Below the pieces are notes generated by a model. The model was not told the DNA's origin. It searched no databases and worked only from the letters and a program-made list of their open reading frames with translations. Positions 36,367 to 45,481 of a stretch of 64,000 bases of DNA are shown here, piece by piece; position 1 is the first letter of the stretch; each line of letters begins with the position of its first letter. The position numbers and the translations under genes are program-made. Source of the DNA: Halogeometricum pallidum JCM 14848 (GTDB lineage Archaea; Halobacteriota; Halobacteria; Halobacteriales; Haloferacaceae); the NCBI RefSeq assembly GCF_000337095.1, contig NZ_AOIV01000025.1, positions 1-64,000 on the forward strand. Reading direction: 5' to 3'.

Positions 36367-36681
36367 ATGTACCGTTACCAGTTCGGTCCCCTCCTTCACA
36401 CGGAACGTATTACGGCGGACGACAATCCGGCCGCCGCGCTCCTCCGCGCGTTCGAGGCCGCAGACGTGGACGTCGAACCCGACTCGACGGACGCCCTCTA
36501 CAACTACGTCGACCCCGGCGCGCTGGACCGCCTGTTCTGCGGGGCGCCCTCCGCGCGCGACTCGGGGTTCGTCGTCCTCGAACTCTGGGACGTGGCGGTA
36601 CAGGTATCGCGACACGAAGTCGCCATCTACGACTCGCTGGCCGTCGAGTCGCCGACGGCGCCGGACGCGGCCACCGACTGA
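36367..36681 (+). CDS. HalOD1 output-domain protein
   Basis: This 104-residue protein fits the haloarchaeal HalOD1 domain, a small alpha/beta module seen alone or after receiver domains. The pattern is LLRAFEAADVDVEPDSTDAL, YNYVDPGALDRLF, then strands ending in VQVSRHEVAIYD. It likely serves as an output or regulatory adaptor; its partner is unknown. A second one lies at 58292. The ATG is at 36367. It is followed closely by a convergent small membrane gene. Confidence 0.75.
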   Translation: MYRYQFGPLLHTERITADDNPAAALLRAFEAADVDVEPDSTDALYNYVDPGALDRLFCGAPSARDSGFVVLELWDVAVQVSRHEVAIYDSLAVESPTAPDAATD

Positions 36682-36694
36682 TTCCGGCTCTCGT

Positions 36695-36919
36695 TCACTC
36701 GATGAGCGGAAGCATGATGCCGAAGACGAACGGCGACAGCAGCGTGATGACGACGCCGAGGGCCTCGGCGTCGAAGAGCAGCGACTGCTCCCACGCCGGG
36801 AGCGGTCCGACGATAGCGGGAGCGACGAGCAGTCCGAGCGCACCGACGGCGAACAGCGTGAGGCCGGAACCGATTCCGAGTTTGGTGAGTCGCGGGTAAT
36901 CCAAGTTTCCGTTTGCCAT
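36695..36919 (-). CDS. Small two-helix membrane protein
   Basis: This 74-residue protein has two membrane helices, LGIGSGLTLFAVGALGLLVA (~17-36) and ALGVVITLLSPFVFGIMLPL (~53-72), joined by a short loop with PLPAWEQSLLFDAE. The N-terminus is hydrophilic, with no cleavable signal. Function unknown; similar small membrane proteins are common in haloarchaea. The ATG at 36919 gives this size; longer upstream reading is antisense to the prs region. Confidence 0.7.
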   Translation of the reverse strand: MANGNLDYPRLTKLGIGSGLTLFAVGALGLLVAPAIVGPLPAWEQSLLFDAEALGVVITLLSPFVFGIMLPLIE

Positions 36920-36978
36920 ACCCGATGAATTCTTCTCGAAGATAAGAACGTTTCTCTCCGGCGAGGCGGTGTGCCGTG

Positions 36979-37842
36979 CTACTGTGTGACTGCGTCCACC
37001 GCGGCGGCGACGTTCGGCGCGACGCTGACGGCGCTCACGGCGCGTTCGACGGTGTCGGTTCCGACGATACGTTCGATACCGGCGCGCTCGAGCTTCGTGC
37101 GGGCGTTCCTGACCAACAGCGGGTGGACGCAGGTGGCGAACACGCGGGCGGCGCCGCCCGACTGGAGGTGCGCGACGGCCTCGCTCATCGTCGACCCGGT
37201 GGCGACGATGTCGTCGACGATGACCACGTCGCGGCCGGCGGCGTCGGCGTCGCTCGGCGTCACCTCCACCTCCGTCCCCGAGTGTCGGACCTTCTCGAAG
37301 TAGTCCGTCTCGCCGCGGCCGTACGCCTCGCGGACGCTCCCGGCGAGTTCGACGGCGCTCGCGTCGGGCGAGAGGAAGAGGGGGTCGTCCAAGTCGTCCG
37401 GAAGCGGCGCCGCGAGGCGAGACGCGGCGTCGACGATAGTGACGTGCGCGTCGAAGAACGAGGCCAGGTCCTCCTCGTGGGGGTTGACGAGCACCACGCG
37501 GTCGGCGCCCGTCGAGACGGCCTTCGCCATCGCGCGGGCGGAGACGGGGTGGCCGTCCTCGAACGCCGCGTCCTGGCGGGCGTACCCCATGTACGGGATG
37601 ACGGTCACGACGCGGTCGGCGCCGGCCTCGCGGACGGCGTCCTGCAGTTGGAGCAGTTCGACCCACGCGTCGTTCGAGTCCGTCGTCGCCACGACGACGG
37701 CGCGGCCGCCGTCGAAGTCGGGGACGGCGGCGAGCGTCTCGCCGTCGGGAAAGCGGTCGTACTCGACGGCCGCCAGCGGTTCGTCCATCGCCGTCGCCAC
37801 CGCGGCGGCCAACGCCTGCGAGGATGCGCCGGGTACAATCAT
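36979..37842 (-). CDS. prs: Ribose-phosphate diphosphokinase (PRPP synthase)
   Basis: This 287-residue enzyme makes PRPP from ribose 5-phosphate and ATP. Landmarks: EYDRFPDGE (~27), YMGYARQD (~94, catalytic/ATP loop), VLVNPHEED, and the PRPP loop VVIVDDIVATGSTMSEA (~204-220). This is the archaeal class, with length and motifs like those of characterised archaeal PRPP synthases. It feeds purine, pyrimidine, His and Trp synthesis. The ATG at 37842 is clear; AATC/ATAC just upstream is part of the promoter. A beta-propeller gene follows it upstream on the same strand with 92 bp between. Confidence 0.93.
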   Translation of the reverse strand: MIVPGASSQALAAAVATAMDEPLAAVEYDRFPDGETLAAVPDFDGGRAVVVATTDSNDAWVELLQLQDAVREAGADRVVTVIPYMGYARQDAAFEDGHPVSARAMAKAVSTGADRVVLVNPHEEDLASFFDAHVTIVDAASRLAAPLPDDLDDPLFLSPDASAVELAGSVREAYGRGETDYFEKVRHSGTEVEVTPSDADAAGRDVVIVDDIVATGSTMSEAVAHLQSGGAARVFATCVHPLLVRNARTKLERAGIERIVGTDTVERAVSAVSVAPNVAAAVDAVTQ

Positions 37843-37934
37843 ACTCGCAACTCTCCGTCGCGCGTTAAACCCGTTTTCGTCTCGCGCGGGCGCGTCAGCG
37901 CCCCCGCATCGCCGTCTCGCGGCCGCGATTCGAC

Positions 37935-38795
37935 TCAGACCGCCACCGCGGCGGCGACGCCCCGCAGTCCGAGAATCTGGTGCCGCCACTCCGCGTCGGG
38001 CAGGCGGACGAGGAACGTTCCGGCGTCGGTGACGGCGTACGTCGCCGCCGACCCGTGGGCCACGGCGGCCACGTCCTCGGCGACCGGGACCGGTTCGAGC
38101 GACCACTCGCCGCCGTCGCCGCGGGCGTACAGGTCGCCGGCGCCCGCGGCGTGCGCCCGCCCGTCGCGGGCGCACACGGCGTCGAACTCCCCTTCGAGAA
38201 CGTCCATCCAGCCGTTTCCGAGCCTGTACAGCCCCGTCCCCGTCGCCGCGAGCGGTTCGCTCCCGGCCACGTCGCGCGCGTCGTCTAATCCGACGTGCGA
38301 GAGGCCGTTCTCTTCGATTCGGTGGACGCCGTCGGCGGCCGCGACGAGGGGGCCGTCGACGGCCCGGACGGCCCCGACGCGCCCCAGATCGGTCCACGCG
38401 TCGCTTCCGTCTCCTTCCCCGTCGAACCGGGCCACTCGACCGTCGTCGTCGCCCGCCACGAGCGACTCGCCGTCGAAGCCGACGGCGGCGGCGGGGCCGA
38501 ACCCGACGGCCTCGAAGTCGAGGGCGTCGGCGTCCTCCGCTTCGCCTCCGTCCGCGTCCGCCGCCTCGCCCCCGGCGGCCGTCAGGTCTGCCCGGAACAC
38601 GTCCTCGTCGGTGGCGACGGCGAGGGTCACCCCGCCCGCGGCCACGTCCCGGGCCTCACCCCGGTGAGCGATGCCGAACCCGCCCACGAGGTCGTCCGAG
38701 ACGGAGACGGCGACGACGCCCGCGCTGGTGGCGACGAACACCGTCTCCGTGCCGGTGTTGTCGGTGTAGACGCGCTTCTCGTCGATGGTGGGCAT
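37935..38795 (-). CDS. HVO_0234-like beta-propeller protein
   Basis: This 286-residue protein consists of repeated beta units such as [58 protein letters not shown] and [14 protein letters not shown], about every 40-45 residues, giving a six- or seven-bladed propeller. An acidic insert (about residues 76-92) is typical of halophile loops. I recall a haloarchaeal family named after HVO_0234 in the same synteny block beside prs. Function unknown; propellers usually bind proteins or ligands. Not a secreted protein: no signal peptide. Confidence 0.75.
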   Translation of the reverse strand: MPTIDEKRVYTDNTGTETVFVATSAGVVAVSVSDDLVGGFGIAHRGEARDVAAGGVTLAVATDEDVFRADLTAAGGEAADADGGEAEDADALDFEAVGFGPAAAVGFDGESLVAGDDDGRVARFDGEGDGSDAWTDLGRVGAVRAVDGPLVAAADGVHRIEENGLSHVGLDDARDVAGSEPLAATGTGLYRLGNGWMDVLEGEFDAVCARDGRAHAAGAGDLYARGDGGEWSLEPVPVAEDVAAVAHGSAATYAVTDAGTFLVRLPDAEWRHQILGLRGVAAAVAV

Positions 38796-38850
38796 CTCGG
38801 TCGAAAGTTCGGAGAGGCGGCGTGAAAACGTTGCGGAGGCGGCGTCGGAG

Positions 38851-39405
38851 TCAGATGAACTCGCGCACGTCGGAGTACCACATATCGTGGTGGTCGACCT
38901 CGCCGATTCGCTCGGCGACGGCGGCGGCGAGGACGTGCCAACAGCGCTGGTCGTCCTCGTCGGGGTCGAGGTTGTACGAACTGTCCTTGCAGGTGCATCC
39001 GCCGTCCTCGACGACGTACTCCTCGGCGTAGCCGACGACGACGGTGAAGTCGCGGTAGCGCTTCACCCGACCCTCCGAGACGGCCTCGACGGCGCGCACG
39101 CCGCGACTCCCGTGCAGGCTGACGAGCGAGTCGACCACGTCGGCGGTGAGTTCGCCGGTCCGGACGAGCGTCCGCCGCCACGCCGTCCCCCGGTCGCTGT
39201 CCGTCTCCGTCGGCACGGCGAACACGGCCGCTTCGTCGTCTGCCGATTCAGCGTCCGAATCCGAATCTGGGTCCGGGGCGACCACCTCCTCGGTGCCGGC
39301 GCCGTCGCTCCGAACTCCCGCGCCGCCGTCGTCCGCTCGGTCCCCGGCGGCATCTCGGTCGTCGTCGCTGTCGGCGGCGTCCCGTCCGTCGGCGTCGTCA
39401 CCCAC
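38851..39405 (-). CDS. SWIM zinc-finger protein
   Basis: This protein of ~184 residues has the SWIM motif [21 protein letters not shown] (C-x-C...C-x-H) near its C-terminus, a zinc module that binds nucleic acids or proteins. An acidic, low-complexity N-terminus (Asp/Ala repeats) precedes it, then a domain with [20 protein letters not shown]. No ATG fits; GTG at 39405 is a reasonable start (GTG at 39414 also possible), keeping it clear of the trm1 promoter. It is divergent from trm1, so it may share regulation with it. Confidence 0.7.
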   Translation of the reverse strand: MGDDADGRDAADSDDDRDAAGDRADDGGAGVRSDGAGTEEVVAPDPDSDSDAESADDEAAVFAVPTETDSDRGTAWRRTLVRTGELTADVVDSLVSLHGSRGVRAVEAVSEGRVKRYRDFTVVVGYAEEYVVEDGGCTCKDSSYNLDPDEDDQRCWHVLAAAVAERIGEVDHHDMWYSDVREFI

Positions 39406-39549
39406 CTCTCGCACGTCCGGAGGTTGGACCGTGGCGGACAAAACGCCACCGATGGCACGGCGGCCGCCGCCCGCCGGCGCCGTTCGCCGCCGTCCACCTC
39501 CGCCGCCCGCATCGCATCGCTTTTCGCCGCGGGGGTCGCTCCTCGGGAT

Positions 39550-40674
39550 ATGGACGTACGCGAGGGAGGCCTCACGGTCGAGGTGCCCGGCGCCCGCGAC
39601 GGCGCCTCGGAGGGGGCCGGCGACGACGTGTTCTACAACCCGACGCAGGAACTCAACCGCGACGTGACGGTGGCGACGCTTCGCGCCTACCGCGAACGGG
39701 ACGACCGGGCGTCGTCGTATCTGGACGCGATGGCCGCCAGCGGCATCCGGGGCGTCCGCGCCGCCGCCGAGGGGTTCGACGTGACCTGCGCGGACCTCGA
39801 CGAGGACGCCGTCGAACTCGCCCGCGAGAATCTCGCGCGCAACGGCCTCGACGGCGAGGCCGTTCACAGAAACGCCAACGCCCTCATGCACGAGTCGGTG
39901 TTCGACGTCGTCGATTTGGACCCGTTCGGCACGCCCGTTCCGTTCGCGGACGCGGCGTTCGCCAGCACGCGCGACTTAGTCTGCGTCACCGCGACAGACA
40001 CCGCGCCGCTCTGCGGCGCGCACCAGAACTCCGGCATCCGCAAGTACTCGACGCTCCCGCAGAACACCGACTACCACCCCGAGATGGGCCTGCGCGTCCT
40101 CCTCTCGGCGATGGTCCGCACCGCCGCGCGCTACGACAAGGCGGCGGTGCCCGTCCTCTCGCACGTGACCCGCCACTACGCGCGGGCGTACCTCGAACTC
40201 GACGCGCGGGCGACGAAGGCCGACGAACTGCTCGAAGAACTGGGCCACGTCTACCACTGCGAGGACTGCCTCGAACGCGACCACGAGTTCGGACTCATCG
40301 CCCACCCGCCCGAGGCGTGCCCCGCCTGCGGGAGTTCGCGGACGCTCGTCGCCGGACCGCTCTACCTCGGTCCCATCTGCGAACCGGCGTTCGTCGAGTC
40401 GGTTCGCGAGCACGTCACCGAGGAGATGGGCGAGGCCAAGCGCGCCCGGTCGATGCTCGACACCGTCGCCGAGGAGTTCGACCGCCCGACGCACTACGAC
40501 CAACACCGACTGTGCAAACTGTGGAACCGCTCGGCGACGGGGATGGACGAGTTCCTCGGCGAACTCCGCGCGGCGGGCTACGAGGCGACGCGGGCGCACT
40601 ACTCGGGGACGGCGTTCAAGACGGACGCGAGCATCGCGGAGATGCGCGAGGCGACGACCGACGGCGACGGGTAA
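39550..40674 (+). CDS. trm1: tRNA (guanine-26-N2)-dimethyltransferase Trm1
   Basis: This 374-residue SAM-dependent enzyme makes m2-2-G26 in tRNA. The methyltransferase core shows [16 protein letters not shown] (SAM loop, ~57), [16 protein letters not shown] and the catalytic [12 protein letters not shown] (~125). The zinc part has CEDC and CPACG about residues 235-260, and the C-terminal domain ends with [15 protein letters not shown]. The length fits archaeal Trm1. The ATG at 39550 is preceded by GGGATATG. It is divergent from the SWIM gene. Confidence 0.95.
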   Translation: MDVREGGLTVEVPGARDGASEGAGDDVFYNPTQELNRDVTVATLRAYRERDDRASSYLDAMAASGIRGVRAAAEGFDVTCADLDEDAVELARENLARNGLDGEAVHRNANALMHESVFDVVDLDPFGTPVPFADAAFASTRDLVCVTATDTAPLCGAHQNSGIRKYSTLPQNTDYHPEMGLRVLLSAMVRTAARYDKAAVPVLSHVTRHYARAYLELDARATKADELLEELGHVYHCEDCLERDHEFGLIAHPPEACPACGSSRTLVAGPLYLGPICEPAFVESVREHVTEEMGEAKRARSMLDTVAEEFDRPTHYDQHRLCKLWNRSATGMDEFLGELRAAGYEATRAHYSGTAFKTDASIAEMREATTDGDG

Positions 40675-40787
40675 GTACCGTCGACCGACGCTGAAATCGG
40701 ACGAAACCGGTCGACTGCGGCCGAAAACGCCGTCCGAGCGCTCTCGGAGGCAAGTAGCTTCTTGTGCGTCTCCTCCGAAGTAGGTTC

Positions 40788-42071
40788 GTGAGCGTTCGGA
40801 CTCGGAACCCTATTCCCGTGATTCGCTCGGTAGCCACGACCGTCCAAGAGCGGGAGGTGACGTTCCTGGCGGCGAGCATCTCTTATTACACGCTCGTCTC
40901 CCTCGTCCCCCTCCTCACCCTCGGTCTCCTCGTCGCGTCGTTCGTCGGCGGCGAGGCGCTCCGACAGCAGGTGATGGCGCTGGCTCAGCAGTACCTTCTC
41001 CCGTCGGGGTCCGACATCGTCGGGAACGCCCTCGGCGACCCGACCGGACAGGGGGCGCTTTCGGTTGTGAGCCTCGGCGTCACCCTCTGGGGGGCGCTGA
41101 AGCTCTTCAGAGGCTTGGACATCGCCTTCTCGCGCATCTATGGCTCCGAGGCCGGCGGCATCGTCGACCAACTCAGAGACGGCATCGTCGCGCTCGGCTC
41201 ACTCGGCGCCGGAACTCTCGGCGTCGGACTCCTCACCGTCGTCATCGCGATTCTCGACGTTCCGTTTATCGACTTCCTGAGCCCGTTCCTGCTGCTCGGA
41301 CTGCTCGCCGCGGCGTTCTTCCCGCTCTACTACGTCTTCCCGGACTCCGGTCTCTCGCCGCGCGAGGCGCTCCCCGGCACCATCTTCGCCGCTGTCGGCT
41401 GGGTCGTCCTCGGCGTCGCCTTCGGAACCTACGCCGCCACCGCGAGCGGGTCCGTCGCGGGCGCTCTCGGCGCCATCCTGCTGCTCGTGACGTGGTTCTA
41501 TTTCTCGGGCATCCTCGTCCTCACGGGCGCGGTGGTGAACGCCGTCCTCGCCGACCGGGTATCGCCCGGACCGAGCGACGGCGGCACATCGGACCGGCAG
41601 GTACAACACAGGCCCGCCCGACAGACACACCGAACGATGAGCGTGGACGACGAACCCGTAGACGAGTCGGGCGAGGCGGACGTCGACCCCCGCGGCGCGC
41701 CCGACATCGAACAACTCGAGGACCGCGTCGAGGAACTCCGCGCGGACCTCGACTCGTTCGAGTCGGACGTACAGGAGCGGACGGTCGAACGCCCCGACGT
41801 GGAGTCCGAACTCAAGCGCTACGTGCGCAACCGGATGCGGCAGAGCAAGGCGCGCGGATGGGGGCCGTACCTCGTGCTGCTGTACGGCACCGCCGTGACC
41901 ATCGCGGCGTTCTTCCTCATCCAGGACGACCTGCTCGCCGTCGTTGCTATGCTCGTCACGTACCTCTCGACGCTCGGTCTCTACGTCATCTTCGTCGTGT
42001 TCGGCGCCGGACTCGGGGCGCTCGGCGTCCCCGGCCGACTCATCGACTGGATCCGCGACCGGCGGTCCTGA
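40788..42071 (+). CDS. YihY/BrkB-type membrane protein fused to a coiled-coil membrane module
   Basis: Residues ~1-265 are a YihY/UPF0761 domain with six helices, starting TFLAASISYYTLVSLVPLLT and ending near FSGILVLTGAVVNAVLADR. An unstructured, basic stretch follows, then from Met at 41637 a separate-looking module: a coiled coil (IEQLEDRVEELRADLDSFES) and two C-terminal helices. No stop separates them, so this is one 427-residue fusion or two genes joined by loss of a stop. The GTG at 40788 places about 24 residues before the first helix, like relatives; GTG 40764 is an alternative. Function of YihY proteins is unclear. Confidence 0.75.
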   Translation: MSVRTRNPIPVIRSVATTVQEREVTFLAASISYYTLVSLVPLLTLGLLVASFVGGEALRQQVMALAQQYLLPSGSDIVGNALGDPTGQGALSVVSLGVTLWGALKLFRGLDIAFSRIYGSEAGGIVDQLRDGIVALGSLGAGTLGVGLLTVVIAILDVPFIDFLSPFLLLGLLAAAFFPLYYVFPDSGLSPREALPGTIFAAVGWVVLGVAFGTYAATASGSVAGALGAILLLVTWFYFSGILVLTGAVVNAVLADRVSPGPSDGGTSDRQVQHRPARQTHRTMSVDDEPVDESGEADVDPRGAPDIEQLEDRVEELRADLDSFESDVQERTVERPDVESELKRYVRNRMRQSKARGWGPYLVLLYGTAVTIAAFFLIQDDLLAVVAMLVTYLSTLGLYVIFVVFGAGLGALGVPGRLIDWIRDRRS

Positions 42072-42090
42072 CCCCGACCCGCCGCGACCG

Positions 42091-42990
42091 ATGACCGGAC
42101 CACCGACCGCCGCCGCGGCCGCCGCTCCCCTTCCGCTCGCCGCCCGAGGCGCGGGCGAACTCGCCGCCGCGGCGTCGCTGCCGGACGCGCTCGTAACGTC
42201 ATTCTCCGTTCTCACCCACCTCGGCAACCCGTGGGTCTGCCTGTTCACCGTCTCGTTCGCCTACGTCGTCGGCGACCGGGCCGGCATCGCGCGTCCGTCC
42301 TCGGCGTTCGTCCTCGCCCTCGGACTCGGGGCGGTCGGACTCACCGTCGGTCTCAAGGCGTTCTTCGCGCTCCCCCGCCCGCCGGGCGCGGCCGAGACGG
42401 GGTACGGGTTCCCCAGCGGACACGCAATCGGGACGACGGTGTTCTGGGGCGGCGCGGCGCTTCTGGCGGACGCGGGCCGACGTCGCGTCCGCCTCGGCGT
42501 CGCTACCGCCGTCGTCGCCGTCGTCGCCGTCTCGCGCGTCGTCCTCGGCGTCCACTACCTCGCGGACGTAATCGCGGGCGTCGCCGTCGGCGGCCTCTTC
42601 GTGGCGGCCGCCGCCGCCGCCGGACCCGGCCTCCGTCGTCCGTCCACCCCCTCGAACCGCGCCGTGGTCACCTGCTTCCTCGTCGGCGGTACTCTCGCCG
42701 CGGCCGCCGCCGCCGCGAACCCGGTGGAGCGGGAGGTGCTCCTCGCCGTCGGGACGGCGGCCGGCGGCGCGGCGACGTGGGCGTCCATCGGCGACGCCGC
42801 GCGGTCGATAGGCGATGCCGTCTCCCCCCGGTCGCTCGTCGTCGGCGCCCTCTCCGTCCCGGTGCCGCTGGTCGGGATGGCCGCCGTTGCGGAACTGCCG
42901 GTGCAGTCGCTCGCCCTTGCGGGGGCGGGCGCCGTCGGCGGCGCGGCGCTACTGTCGCTCCCCGTCGCGGCGGCGTCGCTGTTCGAGTGA
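42091..42990 (+). CDS. PAP2-family membrane phosphatase
   Basis: This 299-residue membrane protein has the three acid-phosphatase motifs: KAFFALPRP (C1), PSGHAIG (C2) and SRVVLGVHYLADVIAG (C3), so the catalytic His residues are present. Six or more helices; the C-terminal half is an extra Ala-rich membrane extension. PAP2 enzymes dephosphorylate lipid or isoprenoid phosphates such as phosphatidate or undecaprenyl/dolichyl phosphate; the substrate here is unknown. It starts 20 bp after the YihY fusion on the same strand and is probably in the same operon. Confidence 0.88.
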   Translation: MTGPPTAAAAAAPLPLAARGAGELAAAASLPDALVTSFSVLTHLGNPWVCLFTVSFAYVVGDRAGIARPSSAFVLALGLGAVGLTVGLKAFFALPRPPGAAETGYGFPSGHAIGTTVFWGGAALLADAGRRRVRLGVATAVVAVVAVSRVVLGVHYLADVIAGVAVGGLFVAAAAAAGPGLRRPSTPSNRAVVTCFLVGGTLAAAAAAANPVEREVLLAVGTAAGGAATWASIGDAARSIGDAVSPRSLVVGALSVPVPLVGMAAVAELPVQSLALAGAGAVGGAALLSLPVAAASLFE

Positions 42991-43045
42991 ACGCGGAAAA
43001 AACCGAATCGCGGCGGTTCGACTCGCTTCGTGCGGGTCCGTCGCG

Positions 43046-44422
43046 TCAGAACGTCTCGAGGTACTGGTCGAGTTCCCACTGGGAGACGTCGACGCGGAAC
43101 TCGTCGTACTCGTAGGACTTCGCCTCGTGGAACTTCTCGTAGATGTGCTCGCCGAGAGCGTCCTGGATGACCTCGTCCTCTTCGAGGGCCTCGAGCGCCT
43201 CGCCGAGATTCGAGGGCAGCGTGTCGATGCCGTACTCTTCGCGCTTCCCCTCGTCGAAGTCGTAGATGTTCTCGCGGACCGGGTCCGGCGCTTCGAGGTC
43301 CTGCTCGACGCCGTCGAGGCCGGCGTGGATGAGCGCGGCGAACGCGAGATACGCGTTACACGACGGGTCGGGGAAGCGGGCCTCGATACGACTGGCGGCC
43401 GGGACGCGCGCGGCCGGCTTCCGGATGAGCGCCGAGCGGTTGCGGTCGGACCACGCGACGTAGACCGGCGCCTCGTAACCGGGGACGAGGCGTTTGTAGG
43501 AGTTCACCGTCGGGTTCGAGATGGCGGTGATGGCGGGAGCGTGGTTGAGGACGCCCGCGAGGAAGGAGTGGGCCGTCTCCGAGAGGTTGAACTCGTCGTC
43601 CTCGTCGTGGAACGCGTTCTCGCCGTCCTCGTCGAACAGCGAGATGTGCGTGTGCATGCCGGAGCCGTTGATGCGAGCGATGGGCTTGGGCATGAACGTC
43701 GCGTGCAGGTCGTGTTGGGCCGCGATGGCGCGGACGACCGTCCGGAACGTCCCCACGTTGTCGGCCGTCGTGAGCGCGTCGTCGTACGTGAAGTTGATCT
43801 CGTGTTGGCCCTCGGCGACCTCGTGGTGGCTGGCCTCTATCTCGAAGTCCATCTGCTCGAGGCCGTAGATGATGTCGCGTCGGACGTCGGAGGCGAGGTC
43901 CTTCGGCGCGAGGTCGAAGTAGCCGCCGGCGTCGTTCGTGTTCGTCGTCGCGCGGCCGTCCTCGTCCTCCTCGAAGAGGAAGAACTCGGGTTCGGGGGCG
44001 ACGTTGACCGTGTAGCCCATCTCCTCGGCGCGGTCGAGGGCGTCTTTCAGCACGTAGCGCGGGTCACCGACGAACGGTTCGCCCGTGCTGGTGTCTATGA
44101 CGTCGCAGATGAGGCGCGCGGATCGACCGTCGCGCCAGGGGAGAATGGCGAAGGTATCCGGGTCGGGCTTGAGGCGCATGTCGGATTCCTGGATGCGCAC
44201 GAAGCCTTCGATAGAAGAACCGTCGAAGTAGATTCCCTCGGCAAATGCCTTCTCGGCCTGCGTGGCGGGAATAGCCACGTTCTTTACGGTACCGAGGATA
44301 TCGGTGAACTGGAGGCGGAGGAAGTCCACGTCGCTGGACTCTATCTCGTCGACGACAGCTTGTGCTTTCGTCGAGAGTCCGCCGTCCGTTGCCACAGTCG
44401 TGTTCGCGTTATCGTCCGTCAT
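43046..44422 (-). CDS. glnA: Glutamine synthetase
   Basis: This 458-residue type I glutamine synthetase makes glutamine from glutamate, ammonia and ATP. Visible motifs: FDGSSIEGF near the start of the beta-grasp, [15 protein letters not shown] (Glu and metal ligands), [12 protein letters not shown] (ATP and ammonia site) and [17 protein letters not shown]. The ATG at 44422 gives MTDDNANTT; an upstream in-frame ATG at 44446 would lie between TATA and start. It is divergent from lrp, as in other haloarchaea where Lrp regulates glnA. Confidence 0.97.
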   Translation of the reverse strand: MTDDNANTTVATDGGLSTKAQAVVDEIESSDVDFLRLQFTDILGTVKNVAIPATQAEKAFAEGIYFDGSSIEGFVRIQESDMRLKPDPDTFAILPWRDGRSARLICDVIDTSTGEPFVGDPRYVLKDALDRAEEMGYTVNVAPEPEFFLFEEDEDGRATTNTNDAGGYFDLAPKDLASDVRRDIIYGLEQMDFEIEASHHEVAEGQHEINFTYDDALTTADNVGTFRTVVRAIAAQHDLHATFMPKPIARINGSGMHTHISLFDEDGENAFHDEDDEFNLSETAHSFLAGVLNHAPAITAISNPTVNSYKRLVPGYEAPVYVAWSDRNRSALIRKPAARVPAASRIEARFPDPSCNAYLAFAALIHAGLDGVEQDLEAPDPVRENIYDFDEGKREEYGIDTLPSNLGEALEALEEDEVIQDALGEHIYEKFHEAKSYEYDEFRVDVSQWELDQYLETF

Positions 44423-44453
44423 CTTACTGGACACGACTTTCGTCAACGTCCAT

Positions 44454-44522
44454 CTTTATGACGTTATCGCTTAGCGCAACTCGCGAGTGCCCGGCCTAGA
44501 ACTGGATATTCGTAAAATTCTA
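44454..44522. promoter_or_regulatory. Divergent glnA/lrp promoter region
   Basis: On the minus strand CATAAAG (44454-44460) lies 32-38 nt upstream of the glnA ATG; on the plus strand AAAATTCTA (44514-44522) lies 27-35 nt upstream of the lrp ATG. Both fit archaeal TATA boxes for short-leader transcripts. Lrp could act on both promoters from the 126-bp interval; I see no perfect palindrome. Confidence 0.5.
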
Positions 44523-44548
44523 ATGCCCCGAGTGAGTGGGTCGCTGTG

Positions 44549-45007
44549 ATGACGTACGAAAACCTCGACGCAAAACTCATCAACGCTCTGCTGGGAGACG
44601 GGCGCGCGAGCCTCCGAAGCCTCGCTGAGGAGCTCGACGTGTCGGTCACGACCGTCTCCAACCACCTTCGCGACTTAGAAGACCAAGGCGTCATCGAGGG
44701 GTACACCCCCCGAGTGAACTACGACGCACTCGGCTACGACGTCACCGCCATCGTCCAACTGAAGGTTGAGGGGAGCGCACTCCCGGAGATAACCGACCGA
44801 CTACGCGAGCAGAAACAGATGGTCTCCGTCTACGAGGTCACGGGCGATTACGACATCATCGCGGTCGGCAAGTTCACCGACACCGACGGCATGAACAATC
44901 AGATAAAGGCGCTGTTGACGGACGAAGACATCCGCGAGTCCAACACGAGCGTCGTTCTCAACGCCGTCGTCGAGAACCAGCAGTTCGACCTCGACGTCGA
45001 CGAGTAA
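44549..45007 (+). CDS. lrp: Lrp/AsnC family transcription regulator
   Basis: This 152-residue regulator has an N-terminal winged helix-turn-helix ([31 protein letters not shown]) and a C-terminal RAM domain ([36 protein letters not shown]) that binds amino acids and mediates oligomers. Its position divergent from glnA matches the Halobacterium Lrp-glnA pair, where Lrp activates glnA; control of nitrogen metabolism is therefore likely. The ATG at 44549 follows a GTG one codon earlier. Confidence 0.92.
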   Translation: MTYENLDAKLINALLGDGRASLRSLAEELDVSVTTVSNHLRDLEDQGVIEGYTPRVNYDALGYDVTAIVQLKVEGSALPEITDRLREQKQMVSVYEVTGDYDIIAVGKFTDTDGMNNQIKALLTDEDIRESNTSVVLNAVVENQQFDLDVDE

Positions 45008-45069
45008 TCGCCGCGTCGCCGTTCGACTGCTCGACCATCCTCCGAGGACCCCTTCCCCCGAGCGACCGC

Positions 45070-45222
45070 TCAGACGAACCGACTCGCCACCTCGTCGATG
45101 TCCGTCCGGCAGTACGGACAGCGATACCGCGTGTCGAACCCACCGTGTCGCGTCGTCGTCTTCGCCTCCAGTTCGTGCATCCCCACGTCCCGACCGCACT
45201 CGGTACAGAGTACCTTCGGCAT
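45070..45222 (-). CDS. 50-residue zinc-ribbon protein
   Basis: This small protein of 50 residues has two cysteine knuckles, LCTECGRDVG at the start and YRCPYCRTDI near the end, spaced as in rubredoxin-like or zinc-ribbon folds. Start ATG 45222, stop 45070. Very short zinc-finger proteins are widespread in haloarchaea; some bind RNA or DNA or affect fitness, but the role of this one is unknown. It converges on lrp with 62 bp between. Confidence 0.75.
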   Translation of the reverse strand: MPKVLCTECGRDVGMHELEAKTTTRHGGFDTRYRCPYCRTDIDEVASRFV

Positions 45223-45342
45223 AGCTAACGTTTCACGAACCGACCCACATAAATCGACCGGTGGATGTGAACGTCTCTCAATGGGGCTGGGAGAACACGC
45301 GAGACGCCCCGTCCGGTCGAAGAGAGGCCGAGAGAGTCGAAC

Positions 45343-45481
45343 TCACTCGAAGCCGTCCTCGAAGACGAACGTGCCGTCCCACCTTTTGCTCGCTCGGACT
45401 GCGTCCTCGCTCGCAAAAGCTGGACCAAAAGCCTCCCGAGACGGTTACTCGAAGTCGTCCTCGAAGACGAACGTGCCGTTC
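45343..45481 (-). repeat. Duplicated 3' end of the M29 peptidase gene
   Basis: The 3' end of the peptidase gene (45445-45481, encoding GTFVFEDDFE plus stop on the minus strand) recurs 102 bp downstream at 45343-45379 with three mismatches in 37 bp, reading GTFVFEDGFE plus stop. Between them lies a stem with arms CTTTTGC (45384-45390) and GCAAAAG (45413-45419). No gene precedes the second copy. Confidence 0.85.

Noticed and set aside
36695-37666. Long minus-strand ORF over the prs gene
   Set aside because: Only the last 74 codons have a sensible start and membrane helices; the upstream part is another reading frame of prs and is Arg-rich.
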